Origin: Haematobia irritans
Lineage: Eukaryota; Arthropoda; Insecta; Diptera; Muscidae
Length of the DNA stretch: 64,000 nt
Assembly: GCF_050003625.1 (NCBI RefSeq)
Contig: NC_134401.1
Location: 1,612,001-1,676,000 of the forward strand
Direction: 5' to 3'
Every line of letters starts with the position of its first letter. Position 1 is the stretch's first letter. Positions 25,278 to 37,323 of this stretch are shown here, piece by piece. The position numbers and the translations under genes are program-made. The notes below the pieces were generated by a model. The model was not told the DNA's origin, did no database searches, and saw only the letters and a list, made by a program, of their open reading frames with translations.

Positions 25278-25412
25278 AGTGTATTAAAGCTTCTCTAAGA
25301 GATTTCATAGTTTGAAACGCCGTTCAGAAATTAACCATTATCACGATGGACTGAATAATCTTAGTGAACCTGAAATAAAGGGGTGCCACTATTTCTAACT
25401 GAACCTGACCTA
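25278..25412 (+). repeat. Diverged SINE body and tail
   Basis: Keeps 'aaagcttctctaag', 'aacgccgttc', 'cgatggactgaataatct' and a degraded tail near 25395-25412. The head is absent. It follows the minisatellite directly. Confidence 0.75.
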
Positions 25413-25511
25413 TGGCTATCTGAATACGGGATCATTCCAGGGAATTTAACTTTATTTTAGTTCATGGAAATTATCATGTTTTAGTTAAAATTTCCTCAAT
25501 ATGTGAAAGTT

Positions 25512-26167
25512 CACTGAAAAAAGCATGCCATGTTCCAAAGATTTTGTTTTTACTTTAACAATTTTGGTATTGATTCCGAGCCAAAGAAGCGGAGAATACA
25601 AGTAAGGATACTTTTAAGATACAATTCTCTTTTTAAATTTGGGTTTTGTGTACTTGCTTATAGGAAGCAAATTTTATTTTTTCGTTTTTCAGCTTTTTTT
25701 CTCTATATGCCATCAAAGTCCTTTAAAAACGAGTTAACGATAATTTTATTTTCCAAATTCAGACTCGACTTCCAGTAGAATTTATGCTATGTCTCAAGTA
25801 AAAAACGTCTTTAAAAAATAAAGTATTGAAAAACATGTCCTATTTTTGAACGATTTTTTGCTTTGTAGTCAAGATGTAAAAAGGCAACAAATTTAAAGAC
25901 AATTTCATTAATTTTAAAGACTTTTTCTGAATTATTAAAATCAAGTTGACCTTACCCCAAAAAATTTTTCTTTCATGTTATGATACCCATTTGTAAGTCA
26001 AATCACTTAATTATAAGGACAATACGACTTCATTGAAAAGTTTATCGACTTTTGAACAAGGAAACAAACTTTATATTAGAGAAATGCGTCTTCTATGCTA
26101 AGCAAACTGTGCATTCGTATTTTAAGGACATGAAATCTTTGGCTTCACGACAATATTTTTTTCAGTG
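25512..26167. mobile_element. CACTGAAAAAA-ended non-autonomous element (fullest copy, B)
   Basis: The left end CACTGAAAAAA and the right end TTTTTTCAGTG are a perfect 11-bp inverted repeat enclosing 656 bp. The interior has no transposase frame. Related copies lie at 6046-6556, 27517-27885 and 29450-29925. The CACTG ends recall CACTA/Transib-like termini, but the target duplication (possibly TT) is too short to classify. Confidence 0.75.
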
Positions 26168-26549
26168 TTTCTTTCTCTATAATTTAGAAAAAGTTCTATA
26201 AAGTTGAATTTCCAACAAAATAATTCAGAATTTCGTAAAATTTGTAAATTTTATCAAAATTGTATTCATCTTTAATTTTGTTCTTTGAAATGTTTGCAAT
26301 TTATAACTCCAAGTATTTTCTTCGAAACAAGATGGTTTTTGGAAAAGAGAAAAAATTAATTAATTTGTCGAAAGATTTTAACTTACTTTTATCATATCGG
26401 AGTTCTTCACAAAATTGTAAAATCAGTTTACATTGTATGATAAAGTTCTTCATTTACCCTACCCCTTTTGCATTTTTATTATTTTTTATTATATTTTTTA
26501 AAGATTTTTCTTTGATATTTTCTCTTCTGCTGAACAATGTTTACACATG

Positions 26550-26583
26550 TTTCTCTTTTTTTTTTGTTTTCTTTCAGGTAATT
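26550..26583 (+). promoter_or_regulatory. Candidate recursive splice (ratchet) site 2
   Basis: A long pyrimidine tract, TCTCTTTTTTTTTTG then TTTTCTTTCAG ending at 26577, is immediately followed by GTAATT. It has the same AG|GTAA architecture as the sites near 12774 and 41133. A consensus GTAAGT donor occurs at 26734. This is the strongest pyrimidine tract of the three. Confidence 0.65.
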
Positions 26584-26733
26584 ATCCATGCGTTTCATTT
26601 ATTAAGTGGCTGTCTTTTATTGTCGTTGTCCATTAAGCCAATTTGTTTTGGGGGCGAATGCCGTCCCATTTAAGTCAAGATGTCATAAACGTGGGATGGT
26701 CCAAGTCCCTTTTTAATGTCATAACCTGAGATG
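26578..26733 (+). other. Candidate cryptic exon downstream of ratchet site 2
   Basis: It spans 156 bases from the AG|GT junction to GATG|GTAAGT at 26734. It contains stop codons in at least some frames and is not proposed as coding. It matters as a possible exon-definition partner for the ratchet site. Confidence 0.35.
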
Positions 26734-26739
26734 GTAAGT

Positions 26740-27510
26740 GGGTGATATTTATGAGATATTATTGCCAGAAGTGCAAACCAACCCACAGTGGTTAGTGCTG
26801 TTACTGCTGGCTATGGTAATGGTGGCGATGGTAGTGGTGGTGATGGTTTTGCTGAGGTTCACATTCGATTTAATTGTGTATAATTTTCACGTAGTCGCCC
26901 TTATGCTCGTGTCTTCGAAATGTATTTTCCTTGATTGTTATTGCTGGCAGTGCTGTCAATGCTGTCAATATTTTGTTATCCCTGACATTACATTTCGTTA
27001 TGAATTCATAAAATTGTTGCAAAATGTTATAACACACCGTACAAGGTGGAAGGAATTGTGAAGGACGAACGCGTTTACTAAGTGTCCCTAAACAATATCA
27101 GCAGTAGCTGTACAGCCATGGGGCAATGACAACCATCGCATTTTCCTTTTAACTGCCAACGGCTTCTATAAAAATAAAGAATGAAGCATAATAACTGTAA
27201 GTGCAGCCTGTGGCATGATTTGGGTTAGTGATCCTGAAGCTTCCATTTCATGTCAATTCCATGACATAAATACACTTACACACTTATACAATCACAAAAA
27301 AACAATCAGAACAAGAACAGCTTTACAACACCTACCACACATGAATCGGGAATGCTAAGGATATTTTTGTGACAAGCAAGGCAACAACAACAACAACAAC
27401 AAAATACCTTATTAACATCATACTGAAGTCAATTCTCATTACATATGTATGTGAGTGTCTGCCTGTCATGTGAATCTCTTTGTATCTTTGTCATATACCA
27501 TAATCTGTAT
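26740..27510. other. Unassigned stretch with a CAA microsatellite
   Basis: A CAA/AAC run lies at about 27382-27402 and GGT/GTG-rich sequence near 26815-26850. The 107-codon frame 26738-27061 is hydrophobic and low-complexity, with no motif. Confidence 0.45.
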
Positions 27511-27516
27511 GTACAC

Positions 27517-27885
27517 GGAAAGAAAGAACTTGTCCAGTTTCAAACATTTTTTTCTTTGCTCTAATGACTTTGGTATTGATTACGATTCAAAGAAGTGGAG
27601 AATGATAATTGTTAGGCTAATTTAGGTTTTACGAACTTGCTACTGGGAACCAAATTTGAATTTATTCAGAGTTAAGGAAGATCATTGAATTTAGAGACGA
27701 TTTTCATAATATAGAAGATTTTTTTAAAATTTTTAAGTACAAATTGACCTCAGTTCAACAGAATTCTATTTTATGTAAAGATACTCATTTTAAAGTTGAA
27801 TTACTTGCTCCAAGAACAAAATGTCTTCGTTGAGAAGTGTATCGAATTTTGGTCAAATAGAACAATTTTCTATCAGAGAAGTTTA
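27517..27885 (+). repeat. Truncated copy C of the CACTG-ended element
   Basis: Keeps 'tttggtattgatta', 'aaagaagtggagaatgat' and 'tacgaacttgct' in the same order as 25550-25660, and shares later blocks to about 27880. Neither terminus is intact. Confidence 0.65.
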
Positions 27886-27888
27886 GGT

Positions 27889-28041
27889 TAGGTATAGTAT
27901 AGTGTGGTATAGTGGCAGCCTGATATTTCAGGCTCACTTAGACTATTCAGTCAATTGTGATACCACAGTGGTGAACTTCTCTCTTATCACTGAGTGCTGC
28001 CCGATTCTATGTTAAGCTCTATGACAAGTGGCTCCCAGCCA
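27889..28041 (-). repeat. SINE 3' half
   Basis: Read on the minus strand it has 'ataagagagaagttcacca', 'tgtggtatcacaattgact' and 'agtctaagtgagcctgaaat', followed by a tail degraded from CCTAA repeats. It is 5' truncated. Confidence 0.85.
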
Positions 28042-28050
28042 CTTATTTCA

Positions 28051-28290
28051 CTTGGACTATTCTGTCCATTACTTAAAATACGAAAGAAAACACATTTTTC
28101 ATACACAAGACATTTCTCTGAGAAAATTCTCCACTTAGGAATAACAATGGACTGAATAGTCCAAGTGAGCCTGAAACTTAATCGGGCTGCCACTATTCCA
28201 CCTATTCTGTACATTATGATTCTAAAGTGGAGAATTTTCTCAGAGAAATGTCTTGTGTATGAAAAATGTGGTTTCTTTCGTATTTTAAGT
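28051..28290. repeat. Long near-perfect hairpin enclosing a SINE/LINE tail
   Basis: The arm at about 28071-28142 is the reverse complement, with few mismatches, of the arm at about 28219-28290; both contain 'tttctctgagaaaatt' or its complement. The spacer of about 75 bp holds a + strand tail fragment with 'ggactgaatagtccaag' and 'taatcgggctgccac'. Just outside the left arm, 28051-28070 holds the same 'cttggactattctgtccatt' piece in inverted orientation. Confidence 0.85.
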
Positions 28291-28299
28291 ACAAAAAAA

Positions 28300-29300
28300 T
28301 TCTTGAACTCAGATAATATTTTTGTTTCAGTGTAGTTGTGTTCTCCACTGACTTTGTATTCCACACGTGTTTGTATGATGATCTGTGCATGTGTCGGTGT
28401 GAGTATTCATAAAAGCTCTTTATTGCCTTTTAGCTGATTGGTTGTTAAAGATTTTATTCGACGAATTTAATCACAAGGTGGAAATGCAATTATTTTGAGC
28501 CATTTCCTTTATATTGTTCACGTTGCATACTTGAGCAGGAACTGCTGGATTTCTTTTTCTTCCTAAAGAAAGCGATTTTAAGGAGCTATTTAAAGTTTGA
28601 AATATTTACGCAAAATGTAATTAAATTGATGGTGTTGAAATAATGGTTTTTATACAGTGTACTAAAGAGGGGGTAGAAAGAGTGAATAATATTCAAAAGA
28701 AATTAAGTGGATTTATATGACGATGAATTTTATTGCCTAGTGTAATGTGATGGATTTGCTGTTCTTCTGTTTTCACAAAATAGTTTTTAGTCCTCTTTTA
28801 ATTGATTTCATTTTATGAGAATATTTCACATTAAAATAAAATGTGAAATAAGTGAATTTATTTCCATTTACAAAACGGTTTTTTATTATAAATAGTGGAT
28901 AAATTCTTTAAGATTTAACATTGCCACAACATTTTTATACTATGCCCACATACATTGAGAGAAGTGTTGAGTTAAGATAAAAAGAGTATGTAACTTAACA
29001 ACAAGTATATAAAATTTACAGAATATTAAAGAAAAATTCCCGAAAAAGAAAGAAGAATATTTACTAAGTTGTTCTTTTTTCCTTTGTCCATAAATTTCGA
29101 ATGATAAAATCATGCATTTGGACGTTATTCGCTTCTTTCCATATCAGTAGTGGCATGAAAAATAAATTTTATTTTTTTTATTAATTTAGAATTTTAGTTT
29201 TGTGAAATTGATGCCCTCCGCTGTTGTTGGATGTCTTTGAAGTAAGGCAAGTTTTTTGAGTAAAATAAAAAATAACTTCAAGATAAAAAAGCTTGAAATA
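28300..29300. other. Unassigned AT-rich stretch
   Basis: No coding frame, repeat boundary or RNA signature is recognised. Confidence 0.5.
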
Positions 29301-29363
29301 CAGAGTAGTGGCAGCCCGCTTTATTTCAGGCTCACTTGGACTATTCAGTCTATTGTGATCAGT
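29301..29363 (-). repeat. LINE- or SINE-type 3' tail fragment
   Basis: Read on the minus strand it gives 'caatagactgaatagtcca', 'agtgagcctgaaat' and 'gcgggctgccac'. The spacing between 'gcctga' and 'gggctgccac' is longer than in the intact SINE and closer to the LINE end at 56350-56435. Confidence 0.7.
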
Positions 29364-29449
29364 TTTTTTCTGTTTAAATCAGCAAAACATATTTTATATT
29401 AAACTGTAAATTTATATCTCACAATGAAGATATAAAATTCGATAAATAG

Positions 29450-29925
29450 ACTGAAACAAAAATTGTGTCTTTACACTAATGATTTTGATGTTGATTCCGA
29501 GCCAAAGAAGCGGAGAATTGAAATAGGCATACTATTAAGACACAATTCCCTTGTTTTAGAGTTTTGCGTACTTGATTCTAGGAGACTATCAGAGTCCTAT
29601 AAAAAGTTGAAAAACTACAATTAAACTTTCCATATTCAGACTTGACTTCAAGTATAAATTATGCTATGTTTCATGTAAAAAACGTCTTCAAAGTATTAAA
29701 AAACGTCTCCTAATTTAAATGCTTTGTAATCTAGATACAAAAAGTCAACAAATTTAAAAACGATTTCATTAATTTTTCAGAATTTTTGTCAAGACAAGTT
29801 GACTTGATAAAACGACTTTATGGAAAAGTTTATTGACTTTTGGACAAGGAAGATATGAAGTGCGTCTTCTATGCTAAGGAAACTATGCATTCGTATTTTA
29901 AGGATATGAAATCTTTGGTCATCCT
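29450..29925 (+). repeat. Truncated copy D of the CACTG-ended element
   Basis: Shares 'gattccgagccaaagaagcg', 'gttttgcgtacttg', 'cagacttgacttcaagta' and 'ttcgtattttaaggatatga' with the fullest copy, in the same order. Both termini are missing. Confidence 0.75.
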
Positions 29926-31050
29926 AATTTAATTGTGGCCAAACTTAGCTTTAAGGTTGAGTTGATTTCTCAATATAGATTTTTTTCAAGAAGTCTCGTA
30001 ATCAATACCAAAAATTGTAAAACAAGATGAACATTTTTTGTTTTGAAGTAACCTTTGTTGAGTGTAGGTTTTAAAATTATCCGTATATATGCCTATCCCG
30101 CTCTATACACCATGTTGACAGACATTCTTTGAAATACAGAGGGCTATATGTTCACCTCTTTTTTTGAAGGTTTAGTCGAAATTTTAGGCCAACTAAAAAT
30201 CGTCAATTGAAGACTTTTTGTTCATAAGGGAGATGGTCCCTAAAGACCCATTGTCGACTACAGATTCGATTGTTGGATTGTGATCCATAAATCCAGATGT
30301 TGCATTGTGAGAAGGTGTCGTAAGGGAAATGTTTTGTGTTTTAAGCTTACAAATGAGCTGAATATGTGATAGTTTCACGATTGTTTATTTATTAACTAAT
30401 AGTGATTGCAAGTCATTGTTTTATTATATCTACATTTGCGGATATAACTAAAGTTCATCATAAATAAATACATCTCGTATTTTCATAAATCAAAGATCTA
30501 CGAATATCTTACTATAAAGTACTTTAATATTTGCAATTTTCTAAAGATTTAAAGCGAAAACTCAAATGAAGCCACTTTTAGCTATAACAAGCTTTATTTA
30601 TTGCTCATATCGTCATCACCATCATCAACATTATCAACGACATTGCTATTGTGTTTGTTGCCATATCAAAGTTGGTAAAGTTACACAATATATCATTGAT
30701 GCCTGCCTGGCTGGCTGGCTGTCTATATGTTTAACACAACGTGAAGGTAACTTTTGAATTACAACAAAAATTGTTACAATTGTAGGCGTGCAGGTGACAA
30801 ATTACTTTAACACGAAATTGAAATTCGTTTGCAGACAAGCGACGCACATTGACTTCCGCACACACATAAACAGGAACATAAAAAAAGCCATGGAAAGTTG
30901 AGTTTATGTATGTGTATACATATGGCCAAGTCTATGCGTTTGGAAATACCAATATACAATAGCATGAATCAACAATGAACAAAATATCCCTGTGGTGACA
31001 GACTATCCCAGCGGCGAATTTGGTTAGTTCTCTCTTGAAATCAGGTCTCA
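29926..31050. other. Unassigned non-coding stretch
   Basis: A 61-codon minus-strand frame at 30193-30378 contains MDHNPTIES and could be a decayed coding fragment of an unknown element, but this is too short to support. No other feature is seen. Confidence 0.4.
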
Positions 31051-31057
31051 CCGGAGA

Positions 31058-31372
31058 CAATCCGTTTTCATGCTCACTTAGACTATTCAAACCATTGTGA
31101 TACCACTTGTGGTGATCTTCTCTCTTATCGATGAGTGCTATCCGATTATATGTTTAACTCAATGACAAGGGACCTCCTTTTTATAGCCGAGTCGGAAAGG
31201 TGTTTCACATTGCGGTGAAAACACTTCAAGAAGTTTTGAAACACTCAGAAATGTTACCAGCATTACTGAAACGAGATAATTCACCGTTAAAAAACTTTTT
31301 GGTGTTTGGTCGAAGCTGGGATTGAACTCTTGGCCATCTGTATGTAAGGCTGGCATGCTAACCACGGTGGTA
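31058..31372 (-). repeat. Nearly full-length SINE copy
   Basis: Read on the minus strand it runs from a tRNA-like head (A-box region 'ccaccgtggttagcatgcc', B box 'gagttcaatccc') through 'cggtgaattatc', 'ggtaacatttctgag', 'gactcggctataaaaagg' and 'ggtatcacaatggtttga' to a truncated 3' end. Confidence 0.88.
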
Positions 31373-32805
31373 GAAATGTTGTCAGCGATCATTCTTAAGC
31401 GTATAGAATATCGATGTACAATTAGGAGTAGTCTGCAAAATTAGCACTCAAATCAGGCCTTCTAAGTAACATCTGGCATATGCCTTCTCTGGTATTGAGC
31501 ATACCCATAAATATTAGCATGCCTTCACCCACACACTCACCCATGGAGAACCACTGTCGTACTTACGTTTCCCAATACCTGGATAACATTCACCTTCGTT
31601 ATCCTTTCTGCATAGCCTCAGTGTCAACAAAAGGCTTGCAACATTAACATTACATTTACCTATACACATGCACAGACACAGGCAAATATATTTCCATATA
31701 TAGTGGATAGATAGTTGGCGACCCTCATCGATCTTTTCATTGAAAACAACTGAAACATCCATACAAACACATACTTAAGCTGTCAGACAAACAGTATGGC
31801 GCAATGATGATGCCGATGATGATCATCATCTTCTACAGTACCCCCCTAAAAGGAGTTTGTAACACAATAATGTCAACATGTAAGAAAACAATAGCAATAA
31901 AATGTTTCGATAAAGTATGTAGGAATTTTGTTGTCCACTGCCTGGAATGAAGCTATTGAAACAGTGTAAGGCTGATAAATAATCCACCTTCACCGAGTTG
32001 AGGAGTACTCGTATGGCTTTTGGCATCTGTATTATTTTCAGCTTTTATAGTGAATGATAGGGAAGGTGAGTTTTGTAACACCCAAATATACATCTGAGAT
32101 GTGGGTGGGTTAGTTTATAGGTCATAGCTGCGTGACCATCATAGGTTCTTTTATTATTTTCGCCCGAAGATAAATCTTTTGGTTCAAATATTCCAGAGTT
32201 AATCTGTGAAGTGGATGTCGTTTACCATGCAAATATTGTGGTTTGTATGTGAAGAGTTTTTTCACTCATCTTGTAGGTGTTTCTTTTTCAGGATATTAAT
32301 TCCCCAATGCAATCTTATCTTAATTGAAAGTATAATTTTGGATTGTTTTCGAGATTCAAGGTATTCAACGAGTCAAATGGGTGGTCTGTTTAGTATAACA
32401 TATGAAACAATTTTTAAATATGGACTGGTATGAATAAATATTTAGGTGCTTTCCATACTGATAGATACTGATTTTGCTATCTGATTTCGAACAACGATAA
32501 GATGAAAAACAAGCAGTTAGAACATTCTAGTTGCTAAACTTCGAGATCGTTTTGTGTGAGATCGGTCGGAAAATGATCGGCTTGTATTTGGGTTGAATCT
32601 AACTCTGGACCAATATAATGCCGTTTCCATAGGATAGATACCAAAGTAATATATCAAGTTTGTCAGAGACTTACGTCATAAAATCACGGGATCTGCCAAG
32701 CTCACAATGTTTAGATCATCACGTTCCAAGTTCCATGTATATTGTATGAAAGATACATCATTACGATAATAAAGACGTGAAATATGTAGATTGGTTCAAT
32801 TTAGA
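31373..32805. other. Unassigned non-coding stretch
   Basis: Contains a short GATGAT-type run near 31805-31830. Frames are under 85 codons and lack motifs. Confidence 0.45.
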
Positions 32806-32807
32806 GG

Positions 32808-33134
32808 GGGTACCGTAGTACATGGTTGGCATGACCGCCTTGAATACAAAAGATCATGGGTTTAATCCTAGATTCGACGAAACACCAAAAAGGTTTTCAG
32901 CGATCGATTATACCCTCTTAGTAATGTTGGTGGTATTGCTAAATGTGTGTCAAAGCGTCTCCAAAAGATTTCACCCTACTGCGTTCGGTCACGGCTATAA
33001 AAAAGAGGTTACTTGGTATTGATATAAACATAGCATCGGACAGCATAAGCTAGAATTTCACCTTTTCTGGTTTCACAATAGAGTGAATAATCCAATTGAG
33101 CCGATACTGCCACTATATCTTTCCTACCTAACTT
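32808..33134 (+). repeat. Nearly full-length diverged SINE copy
   Basis: All SINE blocks are present in order: the head with 'catgggtttaatcct' as a mutated B box, 'ttttcagcgatcgattat', 'gtaatgttggtggtatt', 'cacggctataaaaaagagg' and 'ggtttcacaatagagtgaat', ending in a degraded tail. Confidence 0.85.
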
Positions 33135-36100
33135 AAGGTTTGCAACAACCGACGAACATATTTGCCGAAAGCTCCAAGTCCAAGGTTCATTCGTTCGAAT
33201 GTAATGTCTTAATACCTGCCCAGATTGAATTATCCTTTATCCAAAGTCAGTATATACTATGGTCGATGGTATTATAAAACATTAATCATTCCATTCATCT
33301 TACTTTTCATTTACATTTTTTATCATAATGCTGCTTGGAATAAATTTTCAAGGAATTAGTCCCATGTATATATTTGTCAACACCATCTCTCTCGTCCCTC
33401 TCTTCTTTTTCTGTAATTGAGATTTTTCTTGACATTTAATCCTAAAAAGCATCATTCTTTTCTACCTCATCGTTAAATTATTTTATATACGTTTGTTCGA
33501 CATTGACATGTTTACTGTAGCTATCATGTTACACCTAAAAGCCTGCTTCATGCCATCATTCATTCACTTTTTGAGTATAAGCCTAAAGGTATACTTCGTA
33601 TTTTGTTATTAATAAGAAAAGACACACCAAAGTCAGTTTGCAAATGTGTATGTGGGTGTACGTTATAAAACTGTTTGCACTTTAATTTATTCAAATTAAA
33701 AATCCGCAAAAATTAACCGCCTTGTTATATACTTTTTTTTGTTTTTTTTTATTAAAAAGTTTGCCCCAAGTATGGCTGACATTGGAGATAACGTAATTTT
33801 TCCAGAGTGTGAATGTTAAAATGTTTTTATAAAGCATTGTAGATGGGTGAAAGTATATGAAAAATTGTTGACAATGCTACTTAAGATATTTACTCTACCT
33901 TGCCTCAATTCCATTAAGAAAATAAAGCGTTGGTATATAAGTAAAACACCAGAAACTTTTTGAAACACGACCGAGAATAAGAATATTTTCTCAAAATTTA
34001 TGTGTACCAAGACTACAATGGAATGGGAAAAATGAAATGGAAGAACATGTCTAGCTCTTACCATAGATGAGAAGAAAACTTTTTAATGGATTTTCATGTT
34101 GATAATCGCATTAAGGCATGAGTGACATTTACAACTTCTTTATATTCGGAGCATAGCCACTGTTGCTTGTGGGCCTTCAGTTCATCTGCTCGGCGATTAT
34201 AAAGAATAAATTATTCTTCCTGTTTTTTGAAAATGTGATGAAAATTAAAACTTTTCATTGAAAGCTTTTTTTTAATACAGAACCCAATCTCGTTTCGCTA
34301 TGATTTTTTTTTGCTTTGCCCTTTGTATTGTTTGAATTTGGTCCTCCATTAATTATGTCACTATGGGTTTGGTGAAGTTATACTTGCATCGTCATATGAT
34401 TTGTGGCAACTGCGTGGAAATATTTAAAGGAGAATATTTTTTTTATTGAGAACCAGTTCAATTTTTGAAGGATAAAGCTTCATAGCTAAAGATTTTAGAC
34501 AACTTTAAACAATTTCTTAACTTTAACTTTAAGTTTGTATTTTTATAATTTTGTGCAAGATATGTAATGAAAAAAGGAAATCTTGGCTATTGGCAAATCT
34601 TCTCTGTATCACAATCTGTTTACAAAGAAGGTATCCATGGGTCTCCTGTGCATCTAGTGTTTCAATACAGGAACCATTTACCAATTGATTTTGAGGAGAA
34701 CTGTAGAGTTCATTCAAAATCCAATATAAAATTGACTTTAAGTAGGTTTTAACTTTTTGAGTCTCCCGAATACGAGCAGAAGCTGAGAGATCTATCTCGG
34801 GGGTTTCGTCAATACACAAATCACCTCATTATCACCTGAGTTGATGCAGCCCTGGCTGTCCTTCCGTTCGCAAGATAGATAATCCGATAATCACGAAAAT
34901 TTTGAGTGTAGCAATTTTCGTACTAGCCTTAACGCAACTTTATCAATAATATGTCGAATATTCAGAAGAATCTGAAGAGCACTATCCCAGCAAGAAAACT
35001 GGAGATGATCCAAGTTTGCACTATTTCCGGATCACAGATTGGGGATCCAAACTACTATTTTGCAAGCTCTTGTTTTTGCTGTGACGTGTAATGCAGGGCC
35101 TCCATAGTTCGACTTAACCCAACTAAGGGCCAGTTTTTCATTTTGTATTGGTTTCAAATTTTTGGGTCACAAAGCTGTATACCGCTCTCTCTCTTTCCCT
35201 ACTTCCTTTAAAAACAATGACGAAGCGAAAATATCAAATCACTCAAGCATAACTTTGTTACACACAAAAAAGGCAACAGGAGTTTAGCAGTTACTCAACA
35301 ACAAGGCTTTTCCATTTTCCTTTTTGTTGTTGTTGTTATTGTTTTCAAACAACACTAGAGAGTAAGGCCTGAATCTACCAAAAAATGACCAGTAAACTAA
35401 CGAATTTATATGGGTTTATGGTTACATGTATATATGATGCCATGGCTCGAGGGTCGGTCAACAGGAGGACGAGGAGGAGAAGGATGATGAGAGGAGCAAA
35501 GTGTTTCTGTATATACCGTGTTCTTTGGCGTTGTTAGGCCATTAAAGCTCTTCAAGAAATTGTTTAACTAAATGATCCATCACCGTTATAGTAAATCTAT
35601 CATAGTATCCATTCCCCTGTGTATGGCCTATTGGTGGTTATGTTGAGTGAGTGTGTATCGTTGAAAGGAAATTATTTGTTACGGAGATCTCAAAAGGGAC
35701 ATCCATCGAGGCTCTCATTTCCTGGTCTCATTTTAAGGGTTTTGGGTCAACTTTTTGCTTTTACTCCTCCTTCAGCCGCCCCCTGTCCCCAATGGGCTGT
35801 CAATACTCGGTAAAGTAATGTTTAATGTTTCTTTTCTTCCTTGCTTTTGCCATTTAACAAATCATGCGTAACTACATTTATTTTGATTTTGTCCCACAAG
35901 GCCTCTCGTCGAGTTCTCTCTACCCGGGATTCTTATGATTTGTGTGGTAGTATTGTCAGTGGGATTAGAGTTTTTGGGCATTTGTTTTCTGGTTTTGATA
36001 AATAACAAAAAAAAATGTATCGACCCTTATCGCTAGATTAGAAATATATGTCCGTTACAAGGGCGTGTGGTATACTCGAGCTCAAGTAGGCTGCTAAGAA

Positions 36101-37117
36101 AATAGATGCGACAACTTAGCAACAAGGGCAAGTATAATCAATACAAATTGTGTGAAAATGATAAGAAAAATGAATGAATGAATGAATTTATAATAATATT
36201 GTAGTAGTAGTGGAAAATAATTTAATCAAATTGTAGCATATTTTTTTAGGGGCAAAATAAAGCTACGTTTTATTTTCTTGATCCTGCTAAGTGACCGTGA
36301 ATAGCAATTAGTTGTCATGGTCCTACAAATTGGTAATAAGAAATCTTGAAACGCTTAAGAAACGCGACTAAAACAATAGACATGAAGTAGGGAAAATATT
36401 TTGGGGCCAGGGGTGCTAGAAAGGAATTTATTGTACATATTTGAGGAGCAAATAAAACACAAAACGAAACGTGTTTGCTACTAAAATAATAAAAATGGAA
36501 TAGGGAAAATTTTAATTTTTGGCATGTTTCTTTTTCACGCGGAAATGATTGAAAAAATAATAAAGATTTATATAAAAAAAAGTTCAACTTTCTTTAAGAG
36601 ATTGGTTAATAAAGAAACCGACTACGAAGGACCTTTGGGAAAGTAGTTCAATATCTCAAAACTCCATTATCGGACGAAAGTCACCATTGAATAATCTGAT
36701 GGGAATCTCCCGTCATGGCACCGACTTTAATCCAGTTTGTCAATTGCGTTTGTTATCATGTAATGAGGAATACCTTTGGAGCTATTTTTGTGTGCGAGTA
36801 GGCTTAGAAAAATGCTTTATGCATCTGAGAGTGCGTCCACCCGTGTGCTGGACTCCATCTCAATCGACGATACAGCCTAAAAACCCATCCATGTGGTTAC
36901 CACCTTGGAACCGTATTACTTCGACAAGGTCCGTGACCATCTTCTTTTAGTCCGCATCCTGACTAAAGCTTACATTTCTCATGTCGTCGCGTTAGCATGG
37001 AGAGTGTGTTCTACAAAACGCCTTACAGGTTTTCTCTTTTTGTACCATCTTATGGATTATGTTTCCCGAAGAGACGGAGGATAGAAGAAGATATCATTGC
37101 ACATCTTCTTCATCTAT
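33135..37117. other. Unassigned stretch of about 4 kb
   Basis: No gene is supported. Frames are short and overlap on both strands. 36690-37085 is less AT-rich and could be a continuation of the degraded LINE to its right, but I could not recognise motifs in it. Poly-T and TTG-rich simple sequence occurs near 33725 and 35320. Confidence 0.4.
34985..35072 (-). repeat. Fragment of the CCAGC-ended element family
   Basis: Starts with 'atcccagcaagaaaact' and contains the reverse complement of the family signature: 'gatgatccaagtttgcact', 'ttccggatcacagattgggg' and 'atccaaactac'. The last two mirror 45926-45948. Confidence 0.65.
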
Positions 37118-37157
37118 ATAAAGAATGTATGCTTGTCATCATCCTTGACCTTTTTTC

Positions 37158-37239
37158 CTCATAAATGCAGTTTCCTGAGTTAAATTTCCTCATACGGTCT
37201 CATAAATGCAGTTTCCTGAGTTAAATTTCCTCATACGGT
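37158..37239. repeat. Perfect 41-bp tandem duplication inside the LINE remnant
   Basis: The unit beginning 'ctcataaatgcagtttcctg' and ending 'catacggt' occurs twice head to tail, at 37158-37198 and 37199-37239, with no mismatch. It falls in the LINE segment after the FRKCLYRM motif and shifts that frame. Identity implies a recent duplication. Confidence 0.92.
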
Positions 37240-37323
37240 ACAGACACTTTCGAAAGTAGCCGTGCACAGAGAGCATCTGAGACATGTAATATTTTCTCCC
37301 TCGCTGTAATTGTATGTCGGTTA

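Noticed and set aside
32260..32295. Plus-strand TTGTAG|GTGTTT resembling another ratchet site
   Set aside because: The pyrimidine tract is weak and interrupted and the donor half lacks GTAAG character.
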